Assembly (NCBI RefSeq): GCF_014284155.1
Contig: NZ_JACOFZ010000001.1
Span: 1,196,545 to 1,260,544 of the forward strand
Direction: 5' to 3'
DNA: 64,000 nt
Source of the DNA: Affinundibacterium nitidum
GTDB lineage: Bacteria > Pseudomonadota > Gammaproteobacteria > Burkholderiales > Burkholderiaceae_D
Shown: in pieces, positions 1 through 8,245 of the stretch
How the letters are laid out: every line of letters begins with the position of its first letter
Position numbering within the stretch: the first letter of the stretch is position 1
Notes under the pieces: model-generated
The model's database searches: none
What the model was told of the DNA's origin: nothing
What the model saw: only the letters and a program-made list of their open reading frames with translations
Position numbers and translations under genes: made by a program

Positions 1-323
1 AAGGCGATACGCATCAAGATTTGTGCAGCTTTCCAAGAGGACATACTGGCCGCACGCATGATCGTAAATTCTGAATTTGCTGCAAATTGCGCCAACACAT
101 AGATAGAGCCAATCAAAACCGCGATCGGCATCAAGTCATAGGCTTTTCCTGGTAGAGTCAGACCGATGTACATGAAAGCATGCTGGATACGATAGCCTTC
201 TTTGGTGACAGAACCCAACTCTGCCATCAAGTCAAAGAAAGACGTTAAGACCAGTAGAGCCAGTAGAACGAAGAGAACTGCACGTAAAATTTCTTGCCCA
301 AAATAACGTTGCAATACACTCAT
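1..323 (-). CDS. lptG: LptG, LPS export permease (C-terminal part outside window)
   Basis: Inner-membrane permease of the LptB2FG complex, which extracts lipopolysaccharide from the inner membrane and passes it to the LptC-LptA bridge. The visible part is the first ~107 codons, beginning MSVLQRYFGQEILRAVLF, with a first transmembrane helix, a LptG-typical segment (LMAELGSVTKEGY) and a second hydrophobic segment. The start ATG at 323 overlaps the lptF stop codon by 4 nt (ATGA), so the two are translationally coupled. The remainder lies before position 1. The assignment rests on N-terminal similarity to the YjgQ family plus adjacency to lptF. Confidence 0.9.
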   Translation of the reverse strand, partial: MSVLQRYFGQEILRAVLFVLLALLVLTSFFDLMAELGSVTKEGYRIQHAFMYIGLTLPGKAYDLMPIAVLIGSIYVLAQFAANSEFTIMRAASMSSWKAAQILMRIA

Positions 324-1483
324 GCTGCACCTCCTGCATCGCTAGGTAAGCTTGTGTCGCAACGGCGTTCGCTACGGAAGCAGGCTTTAAAGCGCGACCA
401 CAAACCACTTGGATGCATACGGCTATTCACTTTCAAACGCCACAAGAAAAAGATTGTGACCAAAGTCGCGACCAAGAAATGCATAGGCCACGATGCACGC
501 CAGAAACTCAAGCGGCCATTGACGACCGACATCTGTAGCATATTGAGCATGGTGATATTGATCGATATAAAAATCAGCGCGGCGATCAGGTTGGCAGAAC
601 GCCCAACACGTGGATTAACGTATCCCAATGGAATGGCTAACAACATCAATAACAACCCCATAAACGGTAAAGACACACGCCACAATAGTTCGCCATCGCG
701 GGTCGGATTCGGATTATCCAACAAGGTCATCAGAGGTAAGGCTTTAGCAGAACGGTTATCCGCATCGAGTTTGCTTTGGGTCGATACCAATACAGAATAC
801 TTTTCAAACTGCATCATCTGGAAATCACCTTCGGTTGGCAAACCGTCATAACGGCGTCCTTGACTCATGACCAAGAAACGATCGCCATGCTCATCGATTT
901 CGATTTTGCCTTCTTTAGCGACAATCACACTAGTGCGACCGTCTTTTTGGCTACTGGTAAAAATATTTTGAACTTTGCTCAAGTCACCTGATACTTCTTC
1001 GACAAAGGAAACACGCCCACCACCACGCGATTCTTGAAATTTACCTGGCGCGACTTTAGAGATATCTTCGCGTTTTTCATAACGATTGCGTACTTCGAGT
1101 TTTTGCTCATTGGCCCATGGTGAGACCACCATACTTAAGGTGCCGACCAATAGCATCAATGGGATACCGAAGCTCAAAATCGGCTTAATCCATCGCGTCA
1201 AACTCAAGCCTGAAGCGAACCAGACCACCATTTCAGACTCTTGATAGGCGCGGGTCACGACCAACAGCACCGAAATAAAGCCGGTCAAAATCAATAAAAT
1301 GGGGAAGTAATCAAGGGAAGTAAAGCCGATCAGAATCAACACGTCACGCGATGCCACCTTGCCCCCTGCGGCTTCGCCGAGGATACGAATCAACATAAAA
1401 GTGACGGTGATGGTGAATAATGTGGTGAAAACAGCGCCTGCAGCACTTAGTAGTTCTCGTCTGAGCGCACGTTCAAAAATCAT
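320..1483 (-). CDS. lptF: LptF, LPS export permease
   Basis: Second permease subunit of the LptB2FG lipopolysaccharide extractor (YjgP/YjgQ family). The 387-residue product begins MIFERALRRELLSAAGAVFT, typical of LptF. It has transmembrane helices near residues 12-35, 48-75 and 98-122, a periplasmic jellyroll region at roughly 125-265, and three C-terminal helices from about 270 to 350. Its length is slightly above the 366 residues of E. coli LptF. It lies upstream of lptG with a 4-nt overlap and is divergent from pepA, the conserved arrangement in beta- and gamma-proteobacteria. The C-terminal tail is basic and probably cytoplasmic. Confidence 0.95.
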   Translation of the reverse strand: MIFERALRRELLSAAGAVFTTLFTITVTFMLIRILGEAAGGKVASRDVLILIGFTSLDYFPILLILTGFISVLLVVTRAYQESEMVVWFASGLSLTRWIKPILSFGIPLMLLVGTLSMVVSPWANEQKLEVRNRYEKREDISKVAPGKFQESRGGGRVSFVEEVSGDLSKVQNIFTSSQKDGRTSVIVAKEGKIEIDEHGDRFLVMSQGRRYDGLPTEGDFQMMQFEKYSVLVSTQSKLDADNRSAKALPLMTLLDNPNPTRDGELLWRVSLPFMGLLLMLLAIPLGYVNPRVGRSANLIAALIFISINITMLNMLQMSVVNGRLSFWRASWPMHFLVATLVTIFFLWRLKVNSRMHPSGLWSRFKACFRSERRCDTSLPSDAGGAA

Positions 1484-1510
1484 AAATATAGGTGGTTATG
1501 AGAATAGTGG

Positions 1511-1539
1511 TTATATCGGTCTTGCAAGAGCGCTATAAT
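1511..1539 (+). promoter_or_regulatory. Possible sigma-70 promoter of pepA
   Basis: A perfect TATAAT hexamer lies at 1534-1539, with a weak -35 candidate (TTATAT) 17 bp upstream at 1511-1516. It is in the lptF/pepA divergent gap, about 135 bp before the pepA start codon. Only the -10 match is strong, so the assignment is tentative. Confidence 0.35.
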
Positions 1540-1674
1540 AGTTATTTTACGACCGTTGCACTCTTTACCATTGTATTCGGTCGTCGCCGTGAGTGGAAGC
1601 AATTAAGCTCGCTTGAGTTTGCCGCCCAGAGGCAAGAATAAAACAGCAGCCCGTTCAACAATAAGGAGCAAAAC

Positions 1675-3174
1675 GTGGACTTTAGCATAAAAACACTAGA
1701 CGCAAAAAGCGCAAGCAACACAATCAAGACTGGATGCCTCGTGGTCGGCGTCTTTGAAAACAAGAAATTATCGACTGCAGCGACCGCCTTGAACAAGAAA
1801 GGCGCGATCGATGCTGCTTTGAAATCGGGCGACATGACAGGCAAAGCTGGCTCATCATTATTGTTGCGCGGTTTGGCTGACGTTGCGGCAGAACGCGTGT
1901 TATTGCTCGGTTTGGGTGATGACCCTGCAAAAGTTTCCGAAAAAGCATTCACTGCAGCAGTTCAAGTTGCGGCGCGCAGTTTGAACGGCTTAGGTGCTGG
2001 CGACGTCACTTTGGCGTTACCTTCAGTTGACGGTCGCGATACAGCTTGGACTATTCGCCAAACTGTCATCGCTTTTAACGAAGTGGTTTTCCGTACCGAT
2101 GCACATAAGAGCAAAAAAGATACGATTCCTGCCAATGTCAAAAAGGTCAGCATTTTAGTTGCCGCTAATGAAGCGGCCGCAGCGAAAACAGCCTTGGCGC
2201 AAAGTATTGCCTTGGTCAATGGTATGGAGTTGACCAAAGAATTGGGCAATACGCCAGCTAACTTCTGCACACCAACTCATTTGGCGAACACGGCGAAAAA
2301 AATCGCAACGCAATTTAAAATGGGCGTTGAAATTCTCGACCGCAAACAAATTCAAGCATTGAAGATGAATAGCTTCTTGTCTGTTTCTGCAGGCACTGAT
2401 GAACCACCAAAATTCATCGTACTGAAGCACATGGGCGGTAAAGCTAAAGATGCTCCTGTAGTCTTGGTTGGTAAAGGTATTACGTTTGACTCCGGTGGTA
2501 TTTCATTGAAAGCAGGTCCAGGCATGGACGAAATGAAATACGACATGGGCGGTGCGGGTTCCGTTCTGGGCACGATGCGCGCCATTGGTGAAATGAAACT
2601 AAAGCTCAACGTGATCGCGGTGATCCCAACTTGCGAAAACATGCCGTCTGGCCGCGCTACGCGTCCTGGTGATATCGTCACTTCCATGTCTGGTCAAACA
2701 ATTGAAATTTTGAACACAGATGCTGAAGGCCGTTTGATTTTGTGCGACGCCTTAACCTATGCAGAACGCTTCAAACCAGCCGCAGTCATCGACGTCGCGA
2801 CTTTGACAGGTGCAATCATTACTTCGCTTGGCCATCACAATACAGGCCTGTTCACTCGTCATGACGCAGCACATGATAAGTTAGCAGACGAATTGCTGGC
2901 CGCCGGCAAAGAAGCAAACGATACCGCATGGCGTTTGCCGATCGGTGAACTGTATAACGAGCAATTGAAGTCTAACTTCGCGGATATGGCCAATATCGGT
3001 GGCCCAGCGGCTGGTTCTATTACTGCAGCGTGCTTCCTCGAACGCTTCACACGCAAATACACCTGGGTGCATCTCGATATCGCTGGCACATCGTGGAAAT
3101 CTGGCGCAGCAAAAGGCGCAACTGGTCGCCCAGTTCCTTTGTTGACGACTTTCTTGATGAACCGCGCAGGCTAA
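1675..3174 (+). CDS. pepA: Leucyl aminopeptidase PepA (M17)
   Basis: Cytosolic hexameric dizinc/manganese aminopeptidase that removes N-terminal residues from peptides. The 499 residues include an N-terminal alpha/beta domain (about 1-165) and the M17 catalytic domain. All catalytic and metal ligands can be placed by comparison with E. coli PepA: K267 and D272 in [11 protein letters not shown]279, D290, then D349, E351 and R353 in [10 protein letters not shown]. The start is GTG at 1675, preceded by a good Shine-Dalgarno (AAGGAG) 6 nt upstream; no nearby ATG fits as well. A clear terminator follows. In many relatives holC comes next, but here xth does. Confidence 0.97.
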   Translation: MDFSIKTLDAKSASNTIKTGCLVVGVFENKKLSTAATALNKKGAIDAALKSGDMTGKAGSSLLLRGLADVAAERVLLLGLGDDPAKVSEKAFTAAVQVAARSLNGLGAGDVTLALPSVDGRDTAWTIRQTVIAFNEVVFRTDAHKSKKDTIPANVKKVSILVAANEAAAAKTALAQSIALVNGMELTKELGNTPANFCTPTHLANTAKKIATQFKMGVEILDRKQIQALKMNSFLSVSAGTDEPPKFIVLKHMGGKAKDAPVVLVGKGITFDSGGISLKAGPGMDEMKYDMGGAGSVLGTMRAIGEMKLKLNVIAVIPTCENMPSGRATRPGDIVTSMSGQTIEILNTDAEGRLILCDALTYAERFKPAAVIDVATLTGAIITSLGHHNTGLFTRHDAAHDKLADELLAAGKEANDTAWRLPIGELYNEQLKSNFADMANIGGPAAGSITAACFLERFTRKYTWVHLDIAGTSWKSGAAKGATGRPVPLLTTFLMNRAG

Positions 3175-3244
3175 TCTCTGCCAACTTTCGCGCAACAAAG
3201 TGACACGTTGCCACACCATGCGACTGAAAGTAAATTGAAATACG

Positions 3245-3282
3245 AAATGCCGCTGCTATGTCTTATAGCGCGGCATTTTTAA
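3245..3282 (+). terminator. Rho-independent terminator after pepA
   Basis: An inverted repeat with arms AAATGCCGC(T)GCTAT and ATAGC-GCGGCATTT, with one bulged base and a short loop, is followed by a run of T. It lies 70 nt after the pepA stop and before xth. Confidence 0.85.
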
Positions 3283-3339
3283 CTAGATGGCTCCTCCATA
3301 CAGTTGAAGTCAGCCCCAAACGAAAGAAAGCAAACTGCA

Positions 3340-4104
3340 ATGAAACTTGTCACTTGGAATGTTAACTCTCTCAAAGTACGCTTGCCTCAAGTTTTGCAAT
3401 GGCTGGAAACAAATCCAGTCGATGTCCTGTGCATACAAGAAACTAAGCTTACAGATGACAAGTTTCCACAGGCTGAAATTGAAGCCGCGGGATATCACGT
3501 CGCTTTCACGGGGCAAAAAACTTACAACGGTGTTGCGATTCTGTCTCGTCATGCGATTACCGAAGTACAAAAAAATAATCCATTGTTTGAAGATGAACAG
3601 CAACGGATTATCGCGGCGACGATTGAAGGCATGCGTATCGTCTGCGCTTATGTACCAAACGGCCAGGCTTTAGACTCTGAAAAATATCCTTACAAACTGA
3701 GCTGGCTAGCCGCTCTGCGCGAATGGATCGAAAGCGAAATGGGGAAATATCCAGAGCTCGCTTTGCTCGGCGACTACAATATCGCACCTGACGATCGCGA
3801 TGTGCACGACCCTGCAGCATGGGAAGGCATGAATTTAGTATCACCACCAGAACGCGCTGCCTTTCAAGCCTTGCTCGACCTCGGTTTAAGCGACAGCTTC
3901 CGTCAATTCGAGCAGCCAGAAAAAACCTTTAGTTGGTGGGATTATCGTCAGCTGGGCTTCCGCTTAAACAAGGGTGTGCGCATTGATCACGTTTTGCTAT
4001 CGGCCCCTTTAGCCAAACGCTGTACGTCTTGTGTGGTGGATCGTGTTCCTCGCAAGTGGGAACAACCATCTGACCATGCGCCAGTGATCGCCACTTTAGA
4101 TTAA
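3340..4104 (+). CDS. xth: Exodeoxyribonuclease III
   Basis: AP endonuclease and 3'-5' exonuclease of base excision repair (EEP fold, ExoIII family). The start is set at ATG 3340, because the product then begins MKLVTWNVNSLKVRLPQ as in family members; an in-frame TTG further upstream would add twelve atypical residues. The product is 254 residues. Expected active-site residues are visible: N7, E34 in CIQETK, D145 and N147 in GDYNIAPDDRDVHDP, the RIDHVLLS segment, and the C-terminal SDHAPV with the catalytic D/H pair. It sits alone between the pepA terminator and a gene-free stretch, and is probably monocistronic. Confidence 0.95.
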   Translation: MKLVTWNVNSLKVRLPQVLQWLETNPVDVLCIQETKLTDDKFPQAEIEAAGYHVAFTGQKTYNGVAILSRHAITEVQKNNPLFEDEQQRIIAATIEGMRIVCAYVPNGQALDSEKYPYKLSWLAALREWIESEMGKYPELALLGDYNIAPDDRDVHDPAAWEGMNLVSPPERAAFQALLDLGLSDSFRQFEQPEKTFSWWDYRQLGFRLNKGVRIDHVLLSAPLAKRCTSCVVDRVPRKWEQPSDHAPVIATLD

Positions 4105-4668
4105 GTCTCTTCCAGCAATGCACTTGCATCCCAAACTTCGACGTATTTGGCAGGCCTGCACCCGAGTCTGCCTTTTATGCGCAGTTTGGCGTTTCATACG
4201 ACACCATCCTCGGCTCGGCATCAAAACAAAATCTCCCACCAAGGCTCCAGAGCATCTGCCACGGCGTGGAAAATAGAGCTCAAGAGGATCACTCTTACAA
4301 CATCAACATCTATCCTTTCCTATCGATCTTGATCCAAGATTGTTTGCATTACGACATTTTTTTAATTTCAAAAATGCAACAGTGAGCAAAATACAAAACA
4401 AGGCTCTCAAAAGTAAAAATAAATTTCCATGCAGAAAGGTTTTCTGCTACATTGATATTTAAGGATTTTTAACAATTACTCGAAATGATTTCGCTGGTCT
4501 GAGCCCGATACCATTCACTAGCTCGACATCGAAAGGCAACAAGCTTCAAATAAGACGTGAGGAAAAAACGCGCCTAGTCAGCTATACCGGCAAGCGCCCA
4601 GGCAGCCGTCTCCTGTTTAACAGCAGACGCTCAATGTTCGATTCTTTTTTTATTCGGAGTAAGGCTCT
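4105..4668. other. Gene-free interval before the HDOD gene
   Basis: No convincing coding sequence is seen in these 564 bp. The only ORF (about 4147-4332) has no ribosome-binding site and low-complexity composition. The interval becomes AT-rich after 4330. It contains a small perfect hairpin at 4431-4447 (GCAGAAA/TTTCTGC) and a stronger one at 4607-4629, listed separately. It probably carries the promoter and a long leader for the next gene. No recognised riboswitch consensus was found. Confidence 0.5.
4607..4629 (+). other. Hairpin in the leader of the HDOD gene
   Basis: Arms CGTCT-C-CTGT and ACAG-C-AGACG close a 3-nt loop with a single C:C mismatch. A stretch of T (ATTCTTTTTTT) follows about 12 nt later, and the HDOD start is 40 nt downstream. 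It could be a leader structure or a weak attenuator/terminator; the T run is a little too distant for a standard terminator. Confidence 0.4.
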
Positions 4669-5556
4669 GTGATGAACAAGACTCAAGCTTTAAGTTTGCT
4701 GGTGGAACAGGCACTTCGTGGTGATCTCGTTTTTTCCGCTAGCGTTGCGACTTCTCTTCGCGTACAAGAAGCGATTAATGTCGAGGACTGCTCACTTGAT
4801 ACGGCAAGCAAAATCATCCTGAATGAACCTTTACTCGCAGCGAAAGTCGTGGCAGTCGCCAATAGTGCTGCCTATAAGCGATCAACAAGTGAGGTAGCCA
4901 ATGTGCGCTCCGCGATTGCGCGCCTCGGTTTCAAAACTTTACGTGCTTTGGTCGCTTCGCTCGTCGTGCGACAGATTGCTGGAGCGAGTAAGAATCCTGT
5001 CATCCGCGCCAAGATCAACCAACTATGGGAACACTCGGCACAAGTTGCTGCATTGGCTCAAATCTTAGCTCGACGAGTCACCAAGCTTGACCCAGATACC
5101 GCGATGTTCGCCGGTATCGTGCATGAAGTTGGTGGGTTTTATCTTTTATCGAGAGCAGAAGAATTTCCCTGCCTACTTGAACCTGATGACCTCTCCGGCG
5201 CCGAAGATGATGAAAATTTCGACGCCTTGGGCGAAGCTGGCACCGAAGAGCGCTCGCAGGAGTCCATCATCGGGCGAGCGGTGCTCAAAGACCTCAACCT
5301 GCCATCTGAAGTTACGAGTGCCTTAGAGGGATTATGGTATGGATTACGTGCCATGCCACCCGAAAACCTTGGCGATACTATCTTACTTGCCAATGAATTG
5401 GCTCGCACCGTTTCTCCTTTAGATACCCGTACAGATAACGAGAGCAATCGCTGCGAATCAGACATCAATTTTGTCGTGGGCGAAGGTAGCCTACAAGGCA
5501 TACTCGAAGAATCGGAAGATGAAGTTAGGACTTTGTCGGCTGCATTGATTATTTAA
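4669..5556 (+). CDS. HDOD-domain signalling protein
   Basis: A 295-residue cytoplasmic protein with an HDOD domain, a catalytically degenerate relative of HD phosphohydrolases found in regulators of c-di-GMP, motility and stress signalling. The HDOD core spans roughly residues 10-235. It includes the typical segment KIILNEPLLAAKVVAVANSA followed by SAIARLGFKTLRALV. An acidic Glu/Asp-rich insertion lies near 170-190. The start may be GTG 4669 or the adjacent ATG 4672; a CGGAGTAAGG ribosome-binding site is just upstream. A strong terminator follows, so it is a single-gene unit. Output partners are unknown. Confidence 0.85.
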   Translation: MMNKTQALSLLVEQALRGDLVFSASVATSLRVQEAINVEDCSLDTASKIILNEPLLAAKVVAVANSAAYKRSTSEVANVRSAIARLGFKTLRALVASLVVRQIAGASKNPVIRAKINQLWEHSAQVAALAQILARRVTKLDPDTAMFAGIVHEVGGFYLLSRAEEFPCLLEPDDLSGAEDDENFDALGEAGTEERSQESIIGRAVLKDLNLPSEVTSALEGLWYGLRAMPPENLGDTILLANELARTVSPLDTRTDNESNRCESDINFVVGEGSLQGILEESEDEVRTLSAALII

Positions 5557-5577
5557 AGAAAGCACTAGACAAAGTCG

Positions 5578-5621
5578 CAGGGGGCTGTGGGGAATCATTC
5601 CCAAGCCCCCTGTTCTTTTTT
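5578..5621 (+). terminator. Strong rho-independent terminator after the HDOD gene
   Basis: The stem pairs CAGGGGGCT with the AGCCCCCTG-type arm (GGG/CCC continuing inside, loop around GAATCATT) and is followed by a T-rich tail ending near 5621. It lies 22 nt after the stop codon. Confidence 0.9.
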
Positions 5622-5683
5622 GCGCGACTTCTGCTGCTGCAAATATTCAGCATTGATGCCTTTGATATGCGATACTTCGGGAA

Positions 5684-6130
5684 ATGAACACATCGAGAAA
5701 TCGAACCATGAACGAAGTAAAGCCAACGGCAAAAAAAACAGAACCAGAGATGTCAACAGACCGTAATTTCGGCCTAGTGATGTGCGGATTTTTTACAATT
5801 CTTGCACTTTTACCGCTACGAAATCATGAACCGATGCGCTTATGGGCCTTAATTCCGGCAGCATTATTCTTGATTTTCGCCCTTGTTGCGCCGAAAGCCT
5901 TGCATCAACTCAATCGTGCTTGGATGCATTTCGGCGAGTTGCTATCCAAACTCGTCAGTCCGGTTGCTATGGGGCTTGTATTCTTTATCGCGATCACGCC
6001 TTTCGCCCTGGTCATGCGTCTATTTGGCAAAAGGCCTTTGGACTTGTCCATCGACCGTTCGGCTAAAAGCTATTGGAAGCCAAGAACTCCACCTGGACCT
6101 GCGCCAGAATCCATGAAAGACCAGTTCTAA
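5684..6130 (+). CDS. SxtJ-like small membrane protein
   Basis: A 148-residue membrane protein resembling the SxtJ family that accompanies NodU/TobZ-type carbamoyltransferases. After a polar N-terminus (STDRNFG is the conserved entry), hydrophobic segments occur near residues 34-47, 54-68 and 93-112. A C-terminal cytosolic-type tail follows, with RPLDLSIDRSAKSYW. The start may be ATG 5684 or ATG 5708; the latter has a better-spaced GAGAA. It is the first gene of a four-gene plus-strand set (SxtJ-like, DUF5989-like, carbamoyltransferase, SGNH). A hairpin lies in the gap before the next gene. The biochemical role is not established; a scaffold for the carbamoyltransferase at the membrane is inference only. 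Confidence 0.75.
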   Translation: MNTSRNRTMNEVKPTAKKTEPEMSTDRNFGLVMCGFFTILALLPLRNHEPMRLWALIPAALFLIFALVAPKALHQLNRAWMHFGELLSKLVSPVAMGLVFFIAITPFALVMRLFGKRPLDLSIDRSAKSYWKPRTPPGPAPESMKDQF

Positions 6131-6142
6131 GACGATAAACGG

Positions 6143-6179
6143 GTGCGATTTACGACACCCATTAGTGTTAGAATCGCAC
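6143..6179 (+). other. Intra-operon hairpin between the SxtJ-like and DUF5989-like genes
   Basis: Outer arms GTGCGATT and AATCGCAC are perfectly complementary, with an inner ACAC/GTGT pair. No T-run follows, so a classical terminator is unlikely. RNA stabilisation or processing within the operon is possible. Confidence 0.4.
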
Positions 6180-6241
6180 AAATTTAGCGCTACCCAAATA
6201 AATCAAAAGCGCTCGTTTTCATAGCCCTGAGGACTTCAATT

Positions 6242-6391
6242 TTGTCTTTCTTAAAAGAACTTTTCGCCTTTCTCAAAGCTAGAAAAAAATTCTGGCTAGT
6301 TCCGATTTTGCTCATCATGGCAATGCTCGGTGCATTAATTGTGCTCGCACAAGGCAGCGCCATTGCGCCATTCATCTATACCTTATTCTAA
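6242..6391 (+). CDS. DUF5989-like 49-residue membrane protein
   Basis: A very short gene. It starts with TTG at 6242, 8 nt after a good Shine-Dalgarno (CTGAGGA, 6227-6233), and encodes 49 residues beginning MSFLKELFAFLKARKKFW and ending with GSAIAPFIYTLF. This is the characteristic shape of DUF5989: an amphipathic basic N-terminus, one transmembrane helix (LVPILLIMAMLGALIVLA) and a short conserved C-terminus. The stop lies 6 nt before the carbamoyltransferase ATG, so the two are translationally coupled. Family members are known as companions of SxtJ and carbamoyltransferase genes, but no activity is known. Confidence 0.85.
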   Translation: MSFLKELFAFLKARKKFWLVPILLIMAMLGALIVLAQGSAIAPFIYTLF

Positions 6392-6397
6392 GATCAC

Positions 6398-8233
6398 ATG
6401 ATTGTTGTCGGCATCTCCGCGTATTACCACGATAGTGCAGCGGCACTGATTCGTGATGGCGTCATTGTCGCAGCGGCGCAGGAAGAGCGCTTTACGCGCA
6501 AAAAACACGATCCTGCTTTCCCGAAACAGGCGCTCGAATATTGCCTAAGTGCTGCTGGCATTAGCATAGACCAAGTCGATCATGTCGCCTTCTACGACAA
6601 ACCCTTCTTAAAGTTCGAACGCTTACTTGAAACCTATTTGGCTTTTGCGCCTAGAGGATTTTCTTCTTTTCGTCTTGCGTTGCCAGTGTGGCTCAGAGAA
6701 AAATTATTTCTCAAAAGTTTGTTAGCCAAAGAACTGAAAGCCTTTTCAGCGAATATTGATTGGGAAAGTAAACTGCTTTTTGGCGAACATCATCAAAGCC
6801 ATGCGGCCAGTGCATTTTTCCCTTCTCCCTTTGATGAGGCGGCAGTCTTGACCCTTGACGGTGTTGGTGAATGGGCGACAAGTTCACTGGCCATCGGCCG
6901 CGGCAAGAAACTCGAAGTCATCAAAGAAATTCATTTCCCGCACTCACTTGGTTTGCTGTATTCCGCATTCACCTACCATCTTGGTTTTAAAGTGAATTCG
7001 GGCGAATACAAAGTGATGGGTTTAGCACCCTATGGCACACCACGCTTTACTGATCAAATTTTTGAACATCTGATGGATGTCAAAGACGACGGTTCATTCC
7101 GTCTCGACATGAAATACTTCGATTACTGCGCTGGCTTGACGATGACCAATGATCATTTCAGCCAGTTATTTAATCTGCCGGTCCGAAAATCAGAAGACGC
7201 GTTGACCCAAGTTCATATGGACATGGCAGCCTCATTACAAGCTGCCACTGAAACAGTGGTTTTAAAGTTAGCCGCAGCTATCGCGCAAGAAACGGGCATG
7301 AAGAACCTCTGCCTTGCTGGCGGCGTCGCCCTAAATTGCGTCGCCAATGGCAAACTTTTCAAGCAAGGTACATTTGAAAAAATTTGGGTACAACCTGCGG
7401 CAGGCGACGCGGGTGGCGCATTGGGTGCGGCATTGGCGGCCTACCATGGATATTTAGATCTGCCCCGTGAATCCTGCACCAGTTACGACCGTATGCAAGG
7501 AAGTTATCTCGGCCCACAATTTGAACAGAGTGAGATTGAAAGACGCCTCAAGGCAGCGGGGGCTCAGTTTGAAATCCTGAGCGATGAAGCACTGATCGAA
7601 GCTTGCGCTAGCGATTTAGATCGAGGCCACGCGCTTGGTTGGTTCCAAGGGCGTATGGAATTTGGGCCACGTGCCCTTGGTGGTCGTTCAATTTTAGGTG
7701 ATGCCCGCTCGGCCTCTATGCAAAGCACCTTAAATCTGAAAGTAAAATTTCGCGAATCTTTCCGTCCATTTGCGCCAGCAGTGTTGAGGGAAGATGTGCA
7801 AAACTGGTTCGACTATGATGCTGATAGCCCATACATGTTGATGGTCGCTGAAGTGCATTCCAGCAAACGCATCGCGGTACCAGAAGCAGAAAAAGCTTTG
7901 TTCGGTATTGAAAAACTGAAGGTCGCGAGATCAGAAATTCCGGCGGTCACGCACGTCGACTATTCAGCACGCATCCAAACGGTAACAGCCGATACCAATC
8001 CAAAATATCATCAACTGTTAAGCCAATTCAAAGCGAAAACCGGCTGTCCAGTCTTGGTCAACACCAGCTTCAACGTGCGTGGCGAACCCATCGTCAATAC
8101 ACCCGAAGAAGCCTTCAAATGCTTCATGGGCACCGACATCGAACGCCTGGCGATAGGCAATTGCTACCTTCGCAAAGAGCGGCAAGATCCTGCACTGAAG
8201 ATCAGTTATGAAAATGCTTTCGAGCTCGATTAA
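6398..8233 (+). CDS. NodU/TobZ-family carbamoyltransferase
   Basis: A 611-residue enzyme predicted to transfer a carbamoyl group from carbamoyl phosphate, via carbamoyl-adenylate, onto a hydroxyl of a sugar or natural-product acceptor. It begins MIVVGISAYYHDSAAALI, the standard N-terminus of the family. The Kae1-like ASKHA domain includes the metal-binding HHQSHAASAFF near residues 131-141 and GGVALNCVAN near 308. The C-terminal carbamoyltransferase domain includes GPRALGGRSILGDAR near 422 and NTSFNVRGEPIV near 555. The acceptor is unknown. Genes upstream (SxtJ-like, DUF5989-like) and downstream (SGNH) form a recurrent cassette, suggesting membrane-associated glycan modification. No glycosyltransferase is adjacent. 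Confidence 0.92.
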   Translation: MIVVGISAYYHDSAAALIRDGVIVAAAQEERFTRKKHDPAFPKQALEYCLSAAGISIDQVDHVAFYDKPFLKFERLLETYLAFAPRGFSSFRLALPVWLREKLFLKSLLAKELKAFSANIDWESKLLFGEHHQSHAASAFFPSPFDEAAVLTLDGVGEWATSSLAIGRGKKLEVIKEIHFPHSLGLLYSAFTYHLGFKVNSGEYKVMGLAPYGTPRFTDQIFEHLMDVKDDGSFRLDMKYFDYCAGLTMTNDHFSQLFNLPVRKSEDALTQVHMDMAASLQAATETVVLKLAAAIAQETGMKNLCLAGGVALNCVANGKLFKQGTFEKIWVQPAAGDAGGALGAALAAYHGYLDLPRESCTSYDRMQGSYLGPQFEQSEIERRLKAAGAQFEILSDEALIEACASDLDRGHALGWFQGRMEFGPRALGGRSILGDARSASMQSTLNLKVKFRESFRPFAPAVLREDVQNWFDYDADSPYMLMVAEVHSSKRIAVPEAEKALFGIEKLKVARSEIPAVTHVDYSARIQTVTADTNPKYHQLLSQFKAKTGCPVLVNTSFNVRGEPIVNTPEEAFKCFMGTDIERLAIGNCYLRKERQDPALKISYENAFELD

Positions 8234-8245
8234 GAGAATGGCCCT

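Noticed and set aside
294-851. A 185-codon plus-strand ORF opposite lptF
   Set aside because: It is fully antisense to lptF, which has clear homology and correct start/stop coupling with lptG.
4147-4332. 61-codon ORF after xth
   Set aside because: No ribosome-binding site, Ser/Thr/Arg-rich without recognisable features, and it lies in a decaying-looking intergenic stretch.
4500-4668. Possible c-di-GMP (GEMM) riboswitch upstream of the HDOD gene
   Set aside because: The conserved GEMM core segments and tetraloop receptor pattern could not be aligned; only generic hairpins are present.
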